Of a stretch of 64,000 bases of DNA, positions 41,695 through 49,744 are shown piece by piece; positions within the stretch are counted from its first letter, which is position 1, and every line of letters starts with the position of its first letter. The stretch is from positions 1 to 64,000 of the forward strand of contig CALWWW010000008.1 in assembly GCA_944385365.1 (NCBI GenBank), read 5' to 3'. The stretch is from an uncultured Oscillospiraceae bacterium. Its GTDB lineage: Bacteria; Bacillota; Clostridia; Oscillospirales; Oscillospiraceae. The notes under the pieces are model-generated. The model made no database searches. It saw only the letters and a program-made list of their open reading frames with translations, and was not told where the DNA came from. A program made the position numbers and the translations under genes.

Positions 41695-42134
41695 AAAAGT
41701 TTTACTCGATTTTTTTCAAAAAATCGCGGTTTCCAAAGGCAGAGCCTTTGGTCGCCCGCCGCAGCGGGCGAAATACCCGCGCCGCGCACGGCGCGAAACC
41801 CCCTGTCGTCCCCAGCGCCATCCGCAGATGGCGCAATCCCGGCCAACGGCCATGACCCTCGCCGCCGCCCCTGTGGGGGTGGACGGCGAGGGTCATCAGT
41901 TGCAGTAACCGTTTCGTAGGACGCGGCATCCTTGACGCGTCGGGGGCGTATTCTGTCCGGGGCCGTCAGGGATGCCGGCCCCTACACCACTGGGAATGGA
42001 TAGCCCGTGCCAGCGGCGGGACACACAGGTCCCGCCCTACGGTCCATGTCGGCAGTCCGGCCAAGTTCCTACAGCGGTACCCGTGCCGCCGCACCATTAA
42101 ATCGGGCGCGCTGCAACGGTTCTGCAACGCGCCC
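41695..42134. repeat. Intergenic hairpin mosaic, block 5
   Basis: Between the sfsA start and the obg stop. AT palindrome (about 41707-41726), CCAAAGGC/GCCTTTGG stem, two GAAA-tailed hairpins, CGCA-loop stem (41816-41835), a long stem whose arms are ATGACCCTCGCCG and its complement instead of the AAGGCCGCCG type, GTAGGA-headed hairpin pair (41917-41983), GGCGGGAC hairpin (42015-42040), and the GGGCGCG hairpin (42104-42134), which ends six bases from the obg stop. No gene. Confidence 0.85.
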
Positions 42135-42140
42135 TTGTCT

Positions 42141-43421
42141 TTATTTCTCGTAGGTGAATTCCCAATTATAGATGCTGACGGTATCGCCGTCCTGAATCCC
42201 CATTTCCTCCAGCCGGGCAAATAGGCCGCTCTTGCGCAGCTGCCGGTCGAAGTACATGCGGGACTCGTAATCGTCAAAGTTGACGTCGCCCAGAAGCCGC
42301 TCCATCCAGGGGCCGGAGACGCTCCACACGTCGTCGAACTGCTCGATGGTCAGTTCCTCCACACCGCCGGCCTCGGCCAGAGGCTTGACGTATTCCGGCT
42401 CATAGACGATGACCGGGGGCAGCTGAGCCAGTTTGCCCGCTACCACCTTCATCAAATCCCGCGTACCGGCGGTGGTGGCGGCGGAGATTTCATAGAACTC
42501 ATAGCCCCGCTCGGTGACATAATCGCGCAGCCGTTCCAGGTTGTCGCTGTCGGGGGGCAGCAGGTCGATTTTATTGGCGGCCACAATCATGGGCCGCTCC
42601 GCCAGCTCTGGAGAATACTCCCGCAATTCGGCGTTGATCTTCTCGAAATCCTCCACCGGGTCCCGGTCCTCGCTGCCGGACACGTCCACCACGTGAATCA
42701 TCAGGCGGCAGCGGTCAATGTGGCGGAGAAAATCGTGGCCCAGGCCCGCACCCTCGGCAGCACCTTCGATGATGCCGGGGATATCGGCCATGACGAAGGA
42801 GACGCCCTCCTCCACATAGATAACGCCTAGGTTGGGAAACAGGGTGGTAAAATGGTAATTGGCGATCTTGGGCCGGGCGTTGGACGTGACGGACAGCAGC
42901 GTGGACTTGCCCACATTGGGGAAGCCCACCAAGCCCACATCGGCCAGGAGCTTCAATTCGAGAATCACGTCGTGGGTTTCGCCGGGCAGTCCCGCCTTGG
43001 CGAACCGGGGCACCTGCCGGGTGGGGGTGGCAAAATGGTGGTTGCCCCAGCCGCCCCGGCCGCCCTTGGCCAGGATGAAGTCCTCGTCGTCGGACATATC
43101 CTTGATGATCTCATTGGTCTCGGCATCCCGGACCACAGTGCCGCGGGGCACCTTGATAATGAGGTTTTCACCGGCCTTGCCCTTGCGGCGGCCGCCCTCG
43201 CCCTTGATGCCGTCGGCGGCGGTATATTTGCGCTTGTAGCGGAAGTCCATCAGCGTGGACATGTGATCGTCCACCCGCAGGACAATGCTGCCGCCGTTGC
43301 CGCCGTCACCGCCGTCGGGGCCGCCGGCAGCCACAAACTTCTCCCGGTGGAAGGCCACGGCGCCATCGCCGCCGCGGCCGGCCTTGACGGTGATTCTGAC
43401 TTTATCAATAAATGCGGACAT
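42141..43421 (-). CDS. obg: Obg-family ribosome-associated GTPase
   Basis: 426 residues from MSAFIDKVRI, with GGAGGAAG before it. Gly-rich Obg domain (1-157, GGDGAVAFHREKF and PDGGDGGNGG), GTPase domain with G1 GFPNVGKST (about 166), G3 DIPGIIEGA and G4 NKIDLL, and a C-terminal OCT domain (about 350-426). Links 50S maturation to growth and, in spore formers, to sporulation onset. Follows rpmA after a terminator hairpin, the standard rplU-prp-rpmA-obg order. Confidence 0.97.
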   Translation of the reverse strand: MSAFIDKVRITVKAGRGGDGAVAFHREKFVAAGGPDGGDGGNGGSIVLRVDDHMSTLMDFRYKRKYTAADGIKGEGGRRKGKAGENLIIKVPRGTVVRDAETNEIIKDMSDDEDFILAKGGRGGWGNHHFATPTRQVPRFAKAGLPGETHDVILELKLLADVGLVGFPNVGKSTLLSVTSNARPKIANYHFTTLFPNLGVIYVEEGVSFVMADIPGIIEGAAEGAGLGHDFLRHIDRCRLMIHVVDVSGSEDRDPVEDFEKINAELREYSPELAERPMIVAANKIDLLPPDSDNLERLRDYVTERGYEFYEISAATTAGTRDLMKVVAGKLAQLPPVIVYEPEYVKPLAEAGGVEELTIEQFDDVWSVSGPWMERLLGDVNFDDYESRMYFDRQLRKSGLFARLEEMGIQDGDTVSIYNWEFTYEK

Positions 43422-43453
43422 CGTCTTCCTCCATACTCCAAAAATCAATGACG

Positions 43454-43487
43454 AAAAAAATCCCGAACAGTGCTGTTCGGGATTTTT
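43454..43487 (-). terminator. Terminator between rpmA and obg
   Basis: AAAAATCCCGAACAG / CTGTTCGGGATTTTT hairpin, 10 bp after the rpmA stop on the minus strand and flanked by T-runs both ways. Confidence 0.88.
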
Positions 43488-43497
43488 GATCGGTAAA

Positions 43498-43782
43498 TTA
43501 CTGCTCCACAGCGTAGACGGACGCCATCTTGCGGTCCTTGCCCATGCGCTCGAACTTGACGGTACCGTCGATCAGAGCGAACAGGGTGTCGTCGCTGCCG
43601 ATGCCCACGTTCTTGCCGGGGTGGATGTGGGTGCCTCTCTGCCGAACCAGAATGTTGCCAGCCAGCACGAACTGACCGTCGGCACGCTTCACGCCCAGGC
43701 GCTTGGCCTCGGAATCACGGCCGTTCTTGGTGGAACCGCCGCCCTTCTTGTGAGCGAAGAACTGAAAACCAATGTTAAGCAT
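43498..43782 (-). CDS. rpmA: 50S ribosomal protein L27 with cleavable leader
   Basis: 94 residues. The N-terminus [17 protein letters not shown] carries the Firmicutes-type extension that must be removed after FFA for L27 to reach the peptidyl transferase centre; the processing enzyme Prp is encoded next door. The body shows [14 protein letters not shown] and the C-terminal FERMGKDRK. Preceded by an ordinary ribosome site. Confidence 0.97.
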   Translation of the reverse strand: MLNIGFQFFAHKKGGGSTKNGRDSEAKRLGVKRADGQFVLAGNILVRQRGTHIHPGKNVGIGSDDTLFALIDGTVKFERMGKDRKMASVYAVEQ

Positions 43783-43783
43783 G

Positions 43784-44110
43784 TTATTGCACCTCCATGA
43801 CTTCGATATAATCCGGATACTCGTCCCGCAGCTCGCAGAGGGTCAGCATCAGGCCGGTGAGTACCGCCTGCACCGTCTCCTCCTCGTCGCAGGTTGCGGG
43901 GAGCGTCAAGGTGATCCGGGCCTCCTTGTCATTGACACGGGTTTTGGCGCGGCTGCCGCACACATCGTTGATGGTGCACTCGGCCATCCGAATGGCCGTG
44001 GTGACGGCGGCGCAGACAATGTCGCTGCCCGCCTCGGCGTAGCCGCTGTGGCCCTCGCAGCAGAATCCGGTGATTCTGCCGTCCTGATCAAAAAATTCAA
44101 CTCTGGTCAT
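43784..44110 (-). CDS. prp: Ribosomal-processing cysteine protease Prp
   Basis: 108 residues, cytosolic, removes the L27 leader. The catalytic His and Cys are in [17 protein letters not shown] (about 20-36), the family signature. Between rplU and rpmA with 1-bp gaps, so expression is coupled to its substrate. Confidence 0.95.
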   Translation of the reverse strand: MTRVEFFDQDGRITGFCCEGHSGYAEAGSDIVCAAVTTAIRMAECTINDVCGSRAKTRVNDKEARITLTLPATCDEEETVQAVLTGLMLTLCELRDEYPDYIEVMEVQ

Positions 44111-44421
44111 TACACAGAGATCTTCTCGATCTGCACCTTGGTGTAGGGCTGACGATGGCCCTGGCAGCTCTTGGAGTCCTTCTTGGGACGGTACTTGAAG
44201 ACGGTGATCTTCTTGCCCTTGCCGTTCTTGAGGACCTTGGCAGCCACGGAAGCGCCGGCAACCACGGGGGTACCGAACTTGGAGTTCTCGCCGTCAACCA
44301 CAGCCAGAACCTTGTCAAAAGTCACGGTCTGATCGGCTTCAACATTCAGCTTTTCGATGAACAGCACGTCGCCTTCCTTGACGTTGTACTGCTTGCCACC
44401 GGTAACGATAATAGCCTGCAT
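44110..44421 (-). CDS. rplU: 50S ribosomal protein L21
   Basis: 103 residues from [14 protein letters not shown], the family's usual N-terminus; a GTG four codons upstream is possible but would lengthen the protein unusually. C-terminal [19 protein letters not shown] is the rRNA-binding part. First gene of rplU-prp-rpmA. Its leader shows a candidate pseudoknot. Confidence 0.96.
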   Translation of the reverse strand: MQAIIVTGGKQYNVKEGDVLFIEKLNVEADQTVTFDKVLAVVDGENSKFGTPVVAGASVAAKVLKNGKGKKITVFKYRPKKDSKSCQGHRQPYTKVQIEKISV

Positions 44422-44451
44422 TTCAAATTGCACCTACCTTTTGTTTGTAGA

Positions 44452-44480
44452 CTCGCTCTGGAGGTGCGAGGGCATACCTC
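44452..44480 (-). promoter_or_regulatory. Candidate pseudoknot in the rplU leader
   Basis: On the minus strand GAGGT pairs with ACCTC, and CTCGC (lying inside that loop) pairs with GCGAG further downstream, giving an interlocked H-type arrangement about 30 bases before rplU. Firmicutes L21 leaders are known regulatory RNAs; the identity here is inferred from position and pairing only. Confidence 0.4.
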
Positions 44481-44510
44481 GACTGTCAACCTCTTCGATG
44501 CGGCTTTTCC

Positions 44511-44539
44511 AGTATAGCAGGACAACCGCCCAATGTCAA
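44511..44539 (-). promoter_or_regulatory. rplU-prp-rpmA promoter
   Basis: Minus strand TTGACA, 17-bp spacer, TATACT: near-perfect sigma-A promoter giving a leader of about 80 nt. Confidence 0.88.
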
Positions 44540-44568
44540 ATGGTTTTTTGCATTTTTTCCGGTTTTTC

Positions 44569-44997
44569 TTATCGTTTTTTCAGATTGGTGCAGATTTCCG
44601 CCAGACAGTCCGATGCCTCCATGCGAAACCGGTCGTTGACGGTCAGATCGCCCAGGGACAGGACCCCCACCAGCTTGCCGCCCTCCACCACCGGCAGGCG
44701 GCGCACCTGCTCCAGCGCCATGCGCTGGGCGGCTTCCTCGGCGTCGTCGCCGGGGGCGGCGGCCACAATCCGCCGGGTCATAATATCGGCCACGGCGGTT
44801 TTTTCCGGCGGCAGCCCCGCCGCCACGCAGCGCAATACAATATCCCGGTCCGTCAGCAAGCCGCAGAGCTTGCCGCCCTTGGCGCAGACGGGCACGGACC
44901 CGATGTTATACCGGGACAGCACCCGTGCCGCCGACGCGGCCATGTCCTCCGGGGCCACGCAGACCGGCCCCGGCGTCATAAAATCCTGTACTTTCAT
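44569..44997 (-). CDS. Two-CBS-domain protein
   Basis: 142 residues from MKVQDFMTPG. Two CBS motifs form one Bateman module (about 7-58 and 70-122: LLTDRDIVLR and GVLSLGDL are the adenosyl-ligand loops). Such stand-alone proteins bind AMP, ATP or SAM and act as energy sensors; partner unknown. Upstream ribosome site is only moderate (AAAGGGG, 12 bases away). Confidence 0.85.
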   Translation of the reverse strand: MKVQDFMTPGPVCVAPEDMAASAARVLSRYNIGSVPVCAKGGKLCGLLTDRDIVLRCVAAGLPPEKTAVADIMTRRIVAAAPGDDAEEAAQRMALEQVRRLPVVEGGKLVGVLSLGDLTVNDRFRMEASDCLAEICTNLKKR

Positions 44998-45042
44998 ATG
45001 GAATCGTTCCCCTTTCCGGCAGACAGTTCCCGGAGACGCACA

Positions 45043-45066
45043 CCGCAGGGCGGTGGGCTTGCCCCC
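45043..45066. repeat. Isolated remnant of the GGCGGGGGC hairpin module
   Basis: AGGGCGGTGGGCTTGCCCCCGCC, one imperfect copy of the repeat module seen in the mosaic blocks, standing alone between the CBS gene and the M18 peptidase terminator. Confidence 0.55.
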
Positions 45067-45096
45067 GCCGCGGTACCGGTGTCTGCGCTGCCACAT

Positions 45097-45131
45097 AAAA
45101 AACTCCCTCCAGAGCATTCTGAAGGGAGTTT
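45097..45131 (-). terminator. Terminator of the M18 aminopeptidase gene
   Basis: Minus strand AAACTCCCTTCAGA / TCTGGAGGGAGTTTTTT hairpin (one mismatch), 26 bp after the stop. Confidence 0.9.
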
Positions 45132-45156
45132 GGGAAGATTTCTCAATTCTTATACA

Positions 45157-46455
45157 TCAAAAGGCATAGACGCCGTCGGCGGTCTGGACAAATTCCTTGC
45201 GGAAGAAGGCTTCGCAGGCCTTGGCCATATGGGCCGGGTCCTCGCTGCCTGCCGTCTCCACGGCGGAGTGCATGGCCAGCTGGGCCATACCGATGTCCAC
45301 CATGGGGATGCTGACCAGCTGGGTCAGCAGGTTGCCCAACGTAGAACCACCGGCCTCGTCGGCCCGGTTGGCGAAGATCTGCACCGGTACCCCGGCTTCG
45401 TCGCAGACGGCCCGGAACAGGCCCGCCGTGACGCCGTTGGTGGTATACTTCTGGTTGGCCGAATACTTGACCACAATGCCGCCGTTGGGATAGACCCGGT
45501 TGGCCGGGTCGGCCTTTTCGGGGAAATTGGGGTGGACGGCGTGGCCGTTATCGGCGCTGAGGAGCATACTGTGGGCCAACGCCATGCGGCGCTGCTCGCC
45601 GGTCAGGTGCAGGGCGTCGGCTGCCCGCTCCAGCACGTCGGGCAGCAGGGTGCTCTTTGCGCCCTGGCGGGTGCCGCTGCCCACCTCTTCATTGTCAAAC
45701 AGGCAGTAAATCTGTCCCAGTTTGGCGCTTTTCCCGGCGTTCAGGAACCCTTCCAGCGTGGCGTAAGCACAGGCCAGATCGTCAATGCGGGGCGACTGGA
45801 ACAGCTCCCCCTCCGCGCCGATACGGACGGCCTTCTGGCGGGGGCACAGGAACAGGTCCCGGCCTAGGATATCCGATTCCGCCACGTTCAGCGCTTCGGC
45901 CAGCAGGGCCGTCAGGCTCTTGCCACCGGACAGGCCGTACAGGGGCTGCAATTCCTTCTGGCCGTTGAACTCGTGGCCCCGGTTCACGTCCCGCTGCTGA
46001 TGGATGGCCAGACTGGGCATGGTCAGCAGGTCCCGGTCCAGATAGACCAGACGGCTTTCCACACCCGATTGGGTGCGGACAATGACGCGGCCCGCCACGG
46101 TCAGGGGCCGGTCCATCCAGGTATAGTGAATCATACCGCCGTAGCCCTCGGCAGACAGGCGGGCATACTTGGCGTCGCCGTCCAGCCGGTCCCCCTTGAC
46201 GGCAAAGGTGGGGACGTCGCTGTGGGCCGCCGTCATACGCCAGGCCGTCAGCGTTTCACTTGGCAGGCGGAACGCGATGAGGCTGCTCTGGTTGCGGGTG
46301 ACATAATATTGACCGCCGGGAACCAGGGTCCAGGCGCTGCCCTCTTCCAGACGGGTGAAACCGGCCTGTTCCAACAGGTCCGCGGCGGCAGCCACGGCGT
46401 GGAAGGGGCTGGGGCTGCGGTCCAGAAAGGCCATGGTGTTTTCCAAGGTTGCCAT
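45157..46455 (-). CDS. apeB: M18-family aminopeptidase (aspartyl aminopeptidase type)
   Basis: 432 residues from MATLENTM with AAGGAGAA before it. Zinc aminopeptidase releasing acidic N-terminal residues, cytosolic dodecamer. Seen: SPSPFHAVAAAA (about 14-25), the first His/Asp block TAAHSDVPTFAVK (about 76-88), CLFDNEEVGSGT (catalytic and zinc Glu, about 265-276) and the late H in MLAMHSAVETAG-like MAQLAMHSAVETAG (about 399-412). Single-gene unit; a repeat block lies upstream. Confidence 0.93.
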   Translation of the reverse strand: MATLENTMAFLDRSPSPFHAVAAAADLLEQAGFTRLEEGSAWTLVPGGQYYVTRNQSSLIAFRLPSETLTAWRMTAAHSDVPTFAVKGDRLDGDAKYARLSAEGYGGMIHYTWMDRPLTVAGRVIVRTQSGVESRLVYLDRDLLTMPSLAIHQQRDVNRGHEFNGQKELQPLYGLSGGKSLTALLAEALNVAESDILGRDLFLCPRQKAVRIGAEGELFQSPRIDDLACAYATLEGFLNAGKSAKLGQIYCLFDNEEVGSGTRQGAKSTLLPDVLERAADALHLTGEQRRMALAHSMLLSADNGHAVHPNFPEKADPANRVYPNGGIVVKYSANQKYTTNGVTAGLFRAVCDEAGVPVQIFANRADEAGGSTLGNLLTQLVSIPMVDIGMAQLAMHSAVETAGSEDPAHMAKACEAFFRKEFVQTADGVYAF

Positions 46456-46580
46456 ATGGATTCTCCTTATATTTGATAGTTGGATGGTAGTATGTGCAGA
46501 AATGGGTAAAAACACCCATACGATTCTCCGACTAAGTATGGCGGTTATCGGTAGTTGGGTAGGCACACCCGTTTGATCTC

Positions 46581-47285
46581 GTAGGGCGGGACCTGCGTGT
46601 CCCGCCGTGCAGCAACCCTGGCGGTTACTGGACAGCACCGGGGCGAATCCGCATCCACATCCGTAGGGCGCGGCATCCCTGACGCGCCCCTGGCACAATT
46701 TGTCCGGGGCCGTCAAGGATGCCGGCCCCTACGTTGTTGTTGGTCGATGGTGCATACCAGCGGCGGGACACATAGGTCCCGCCCTACGTCCATTGTTGGT
46801 GGTGCGTTTGTGCTCATGGGCTGGCAGATGGTCCCCGCCGCCCACCCCCACAGGGGGCGGCGGTGGGGGCCATGGCCTTTGGCCGGGGATTGCGCCATCT
46901 GCGGATGGCGCTTCGGGGCGCTTGGAGGTTTCGCCCGCTGCGGCGGGCGGGTGTTTCGCGCCGTGCGCGGCGCGGGTATTTCGTCTGCTGCGGCGGACGA
47001 CCAAAGACTCTGCCTTTGGAAACCGCGATTTGGGCAACGCGCCGCCGGTTGGCAAGAGGTGTCGGCGAGGAATTTTGTGTCAGAGCAAGGCGCAGCTTTG
47101 CAGCCATACTGGATGTATGGCAAGAAGCTGGGCCGCAGCTATGGCGCAAAAGACCCGGCGACACCCGCAAACACACCGGTGGTAAGTTGCCCCACAGAAA
47201 AAAATCGAGTAAAACTTTTATCTTTTTTCCCATTACCGCCAAATTGCGAAACAGGGCGCACTGCAAACCCGGTTGCAGTGCGCCC
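46581..47285. repeat. Intergenic hairpin mosaic, block 6 (contains element copy b)
   Basis: Between the apeB start and the nfnB stop. GTAGGG-headed GGGAC hairpin (46581-46606), GTAGGG pair (46662-46733), GGCGGGAC hairpin (about 46762-46787), long stem of the ATGGCCCCCG class (about 46826-46874), CGCA-loop stem (46893-46912), GAAA-tailed hairpins, CCAAAGGC stem (46998-47020), then element copy b interrupting the AT palindrome, and finally GGGCGCACTGCAA/TTGCAGTGCGCCC (47254-47285) 15 bp from the nfnB stop. Bases 46456-46580 presumably carry the apeB promoter. Confidence 0.85.
47031..47194 (+). repeat. Structured repeat element, copy b
   Basis: 164 bp. Ends TGGGCAAC/GTTGCCCCA, then CCGCCGGT/ACCGGTGG with one G-U, TTGGCAAGAG opposite CGCAAACACA, GGTGTCG/CGACACC, GGCGCAGCTT/AAGCTGGGCC (one mismatch), apical CCATAC-TGGAT-GTATGG. 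Inserted in the AT palindrome of block 6. Antisense to nfnB. Confidence 0.8.
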
Positions 47286-47299
47286 GCTCAATGGAATCC

Positions 47300-48685
47300 T
47301 TACTTGGACAGGGAAGCGTCGATGGCCTCGGCAGCCTTCTTACCAGCGCCCATGGCCAGAATGACGGTGGCCGCACCGGTGACGGCGTCGCCGCCGGCGT
47401 AGACCTGGTCGCGGGTGGTCATCATGGTGTCTTCGTTGACGATGAGGCAGCCCTTGCGGTTGGTCTCCAGACCGGGGGTGGTGGACCGAATCAGAGGATT
47501 GGGAGAAGTACCCAAACTCATGATGACGGTATCCACCGGCAGCTCGAACTCACTGCCGGGAATCTCCACGGGTCTGCGGCGGCCGGAAGCGTCGGGCTCG
47601 CCCAGCTCCATACGGACGCACTTTATGGCGCCCACGCGGCCATTGCCGTCGTTGAGAATCTCCACGGGGTTGCACAGGACCTGCAGCTCGATGCCCTCTT
47701 CCTTGGCGTGGTGCAGCTCCTCGGCACGGGCGGGCATTTCGGCCTCGCCGCGGCGGTAGACGATGTACACATGCTCCGCGCCCAGACGCTTGGCGCAGCG
47801 GGCGGCGTCCATGGCCACGTTGCCGCCGCCCACGACGGCCACGGCCTTGGACTGGATGATGGGGGTGTCGTCCTCTTCCCGGAATGCCTTCATCAGGTTG
47901 ACACGGGTCAGGTACTCGTTGGCGGAGTACACGCCCACCAGGGCCTCGCCGGGGATGCCCATGAACATGGGCAGGCCCGCGCCGGAGCCGACGAACACAG
48001 CCTTGAAGCCCATCTCGAACAGCTCGTCGATGGACAGGACCTTGCCGATGACCATGTTGGTCATGACGTTGACGCCCTGGGCCTCCAGCTTGTCGACCTC
48101 GTTCTGGACGATGGCCTTGGGCAGACGGAACTCGGGGATACCGTAGACCAGCACGCCGCCGGCGGTGTGCAGGGCCTCGAACATGGTGACCTCATAGCCC
48201 TTCTTGGCCAGATCGCTGGCGCAGGTCAGACCGGCGGGGCCGGAACCGACCACGGCCACCTTCTTGCCGTTGGACGGCACCTTTTCGGGCATCTTGTTGA
48301 CGTTCTCCATGTACCAGTCGGCCACGAAACGCTCCAGACGGCCGATGGCCACAGGCTCGCCCTTCTTGCCCCGGACGCAGACGGCTTCGCACTGGGTCTC
48401 CTGGGGGCAGACGCGGCCGGACAGGGCCGGCAGGGCGTTGGTGGAGGTGATGATCTCATATGCGCCCATGAAGTCGCCCTCGGCCACCTTGGCGATGAAC
48501 TCGGGGATACGGACGTTGACAGGGCAGCCGCCCACGCAGGGGGGCTTCTTACATTGCAGGCAGCGCTGTGCCTCGGAGACGGCCATCTCGGCAGTATAGC
48601 CCAGGGCCACTTCGTCAAAGTTATGGTTACGGACGTTGGCGTCCTGCTCCGGCATCGGAGTCTTGGTGGTCTGCATATTTGCCAT
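47300..48685 (-). CDS. nfnB: NfnB: large subunit of NADH-dependent ferredoxin:NADP+ oxidoreductase (GltA-like)
   Basis: 461 residues, homologous to the glutamate synthase small subunit. N-terminal cysteines C42, C45, C50, C54 and C93, C99, C103 bind two [4Fe-4S] clusters; FAD fold VVGSGPAGLTCA (about 145-156) and NADP(H) fold VVGGGNVAMDAAR (about 286-298). With NfnA, encoded 16 bp upstream, it forms the electron-bifurcating NfnAB complex that couples NADH and reduced ferredoxin to NADPH formation. The pairing, rather than a nearby gltB, supports Nfn over glutamate synthase. Confidence 0.92.
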   Translation of the reverse strand: MANMQTTKTPMPEQDANVRNHNFDEVALGYTAEMAVSEAQRCLQCKKPPCVGGCPVNVRIPEFIAKVAEGDFMGAYEIITSTNALPALSGRVCPQETQCEAVCVRGKKGEPVAIGRLERFVADWYMENVNKMPEKVPSNGKKVAVVGSGPAGLTCASDLAKKGYEVTMFEALHTAGGVLVYGIPEFRLPKAIVQNEVDKLEAQGVNVMTNMVIGKVLSIDELFEMGFKAVFVGSGAGLPMFMGIPGEALVGVYSANEYLTRVNLMKAFREEDDTPIIQSKAVAVVGGGNVAMDAARCAKRLGAEHVYIVYRRGEAEMPARAEELHHAKEEGIELQVLCNPVEILNDGNGRVGAIKCVRMELGEPDASGRRRPVEIPGSEFELPVDTVIMSLGTSPNPLIRSTTPGLETNRKGCLIVNEDTMMTTRDQVYAGGDAVTGAATVILAMGAGKKAAEAIDASLSK

Positions 48686-48701
48686 GGTTAAACTGCCTCC
48701 C

Positions 48702-49556
48702 TTACTTGATCAGGTCCTTGCCCAGCTTCTCGATGCGGCACATATGGGTCTTGGCCGTCTCGGTCTCCCGTGCCTTGTACACGGAGTTGCGGTTCATGAG
48801 CTCGGCGAAGTCCACCTGATGGCCGTCAAAGTCGGGGCCGTCGACGCAGGCGAACTTGACCTCGCCGCCCACGGTGACGCGGCAGCCGCCGCACATGCCG
48901 GTGCCGTCCACCATGATGGGGTTCAGGGAAACGGTGGTGGGAACGTTGAAGGGCTTGGTGGTGGCGGCCACAAACTTCATCATGGGGATGGGGCCGATGG
49001 CCAGAACTTCATCGTACTGATTGCCCTGCTCCAGCAGCTGCTGCAGCTTGGCGGTGACGAAGCCCTGCTCGCCGTAGGAGCCGTCGTCGGTCATCAGGTA
49101 GAAGTTGTCGCAAGCGGCCTTGAACTCCTCCTCCAGGATGACAATGTCCTTGCTGCGGAAACCGGCAATGACATCCACCTGCACACCGGCCTCATGGAAG
49201 GCCTTGGCAGAGGGGTAAGCGATGGCGCAGCCCACGCCGCCGCCGACGACACAGACGCGCTTCTTGCCCTCGATGTTGGTGGGACGGCCCAGGGGACCGA
49301 CGAAGTCGCGGATGGAATCGCCCTCGTTGAGAGCGCCCAGCATATTGGTGGACAGACCGACCTTCTGGAAGATGATGGTGACGGTGCCCTTCTCCCGGTC
49401 ATAGCCGGCGATGGTCAGCGGCACCCGCTCGGATTTCTCGTCAATGCGGAAAATGATGAACTGACCGGCCAGAGCCTTTTTGGCCACAAAGGGGGCCTCG
49501 ATCTCCAGCAGTGTGACGGTCGGGTTCAGCTCCTGCTTGCGCACGATTTTATACAT
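48702..49556 (-). CDS. nfnA: NfnA: FAD/NAD-binding small subunit of NfnAB
   Basis: 284 residues, related to dihydroorotate dehydrogenase electron-transfer subunit PyrK. FAD-binding beta-barrel (about 1-100, RVPLTIAGYD), NAD fold VCVVGGGVGCAIAY (about 109-122), and a C-terminal [2Fe-2S] site in MCGGCRV...FACVDGPDFDGHQVD (about 219-250). First gene of the nfnA-nfnB operon. The leader from 49557 to about 49680 can form at least two hairpins. Confidence 0.92.
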   Translation of the reverse strand: MYKIVRKQELNPTVTLLEIEAPFVAKKALAGQFIIFRIDEKSERVPLTIAGYDREKGTVTIIFQKVGLSTNMLGALNEGDSIRDFVGPLGRPTNIEGKKRVCVVGGGVGCAIAYPSAKAFHEAGVQVDVIAGFRSKDIVILEEEFKAACDNFYLMTDDGSYGEQGFVTAKLQQLLEQGNQYDEVLAIGPIPMMKFVAATTKPFNVPTTVSLNPIMVDGTGMCGGCRVTVGGEVKFACVDGPDFDGHQVDFAELMNRNSVYKARETETAKTHMCRIEKLGKDLIK

Positions 49557-49622
49557 GATGGTTCATCCCTTCATTTTTCGGCCCGCCGTTGGGATGGCGC
49601 GCCGGATTCATAGAAAACGAAC

Positions 49623-49680
49623 ATGGGTTCGGCCCATGGACGCAGAGGGGTAAGCGAGCGACGCCAGCCGCTCTGCATAC
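49623..49680 (-). promoter_or_regulatory. Structured leader of nfnAB
   Basis: In the mRNA, GCAGAG...CTCTGC encloses a GC-rich stretch (about 49642-49677), followed by a compact CATGGG-CCGAA-CCCATG hairpin (49623-49639). No riboswitch consensus is recognised. Confidence 0.35.
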
Positions 49681-49686
49681 AACTAA

Positions 49687-49716
49687 ATTATAACATAATC
49701 GCCTTTTCATTGTAAA
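49687..49716 (-). promoter_or_regulatory. nfnAB promoter
   Basis: Minus strand TTTACA, 18-bp spacer, TATAAT, about 130 bp upstream of nfnA. Confidence 0.75.
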
Positions 49717-49744
49717 GGCGGGCAGCATGACTTTTATCCCAATT

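Noticed and set aside
47300-48685. Assignment as glutamate synthase small subunit GltD
   Set aside because: No large subunit is nearby and the NfnA partner gene is adjacent, which favours NfnB.
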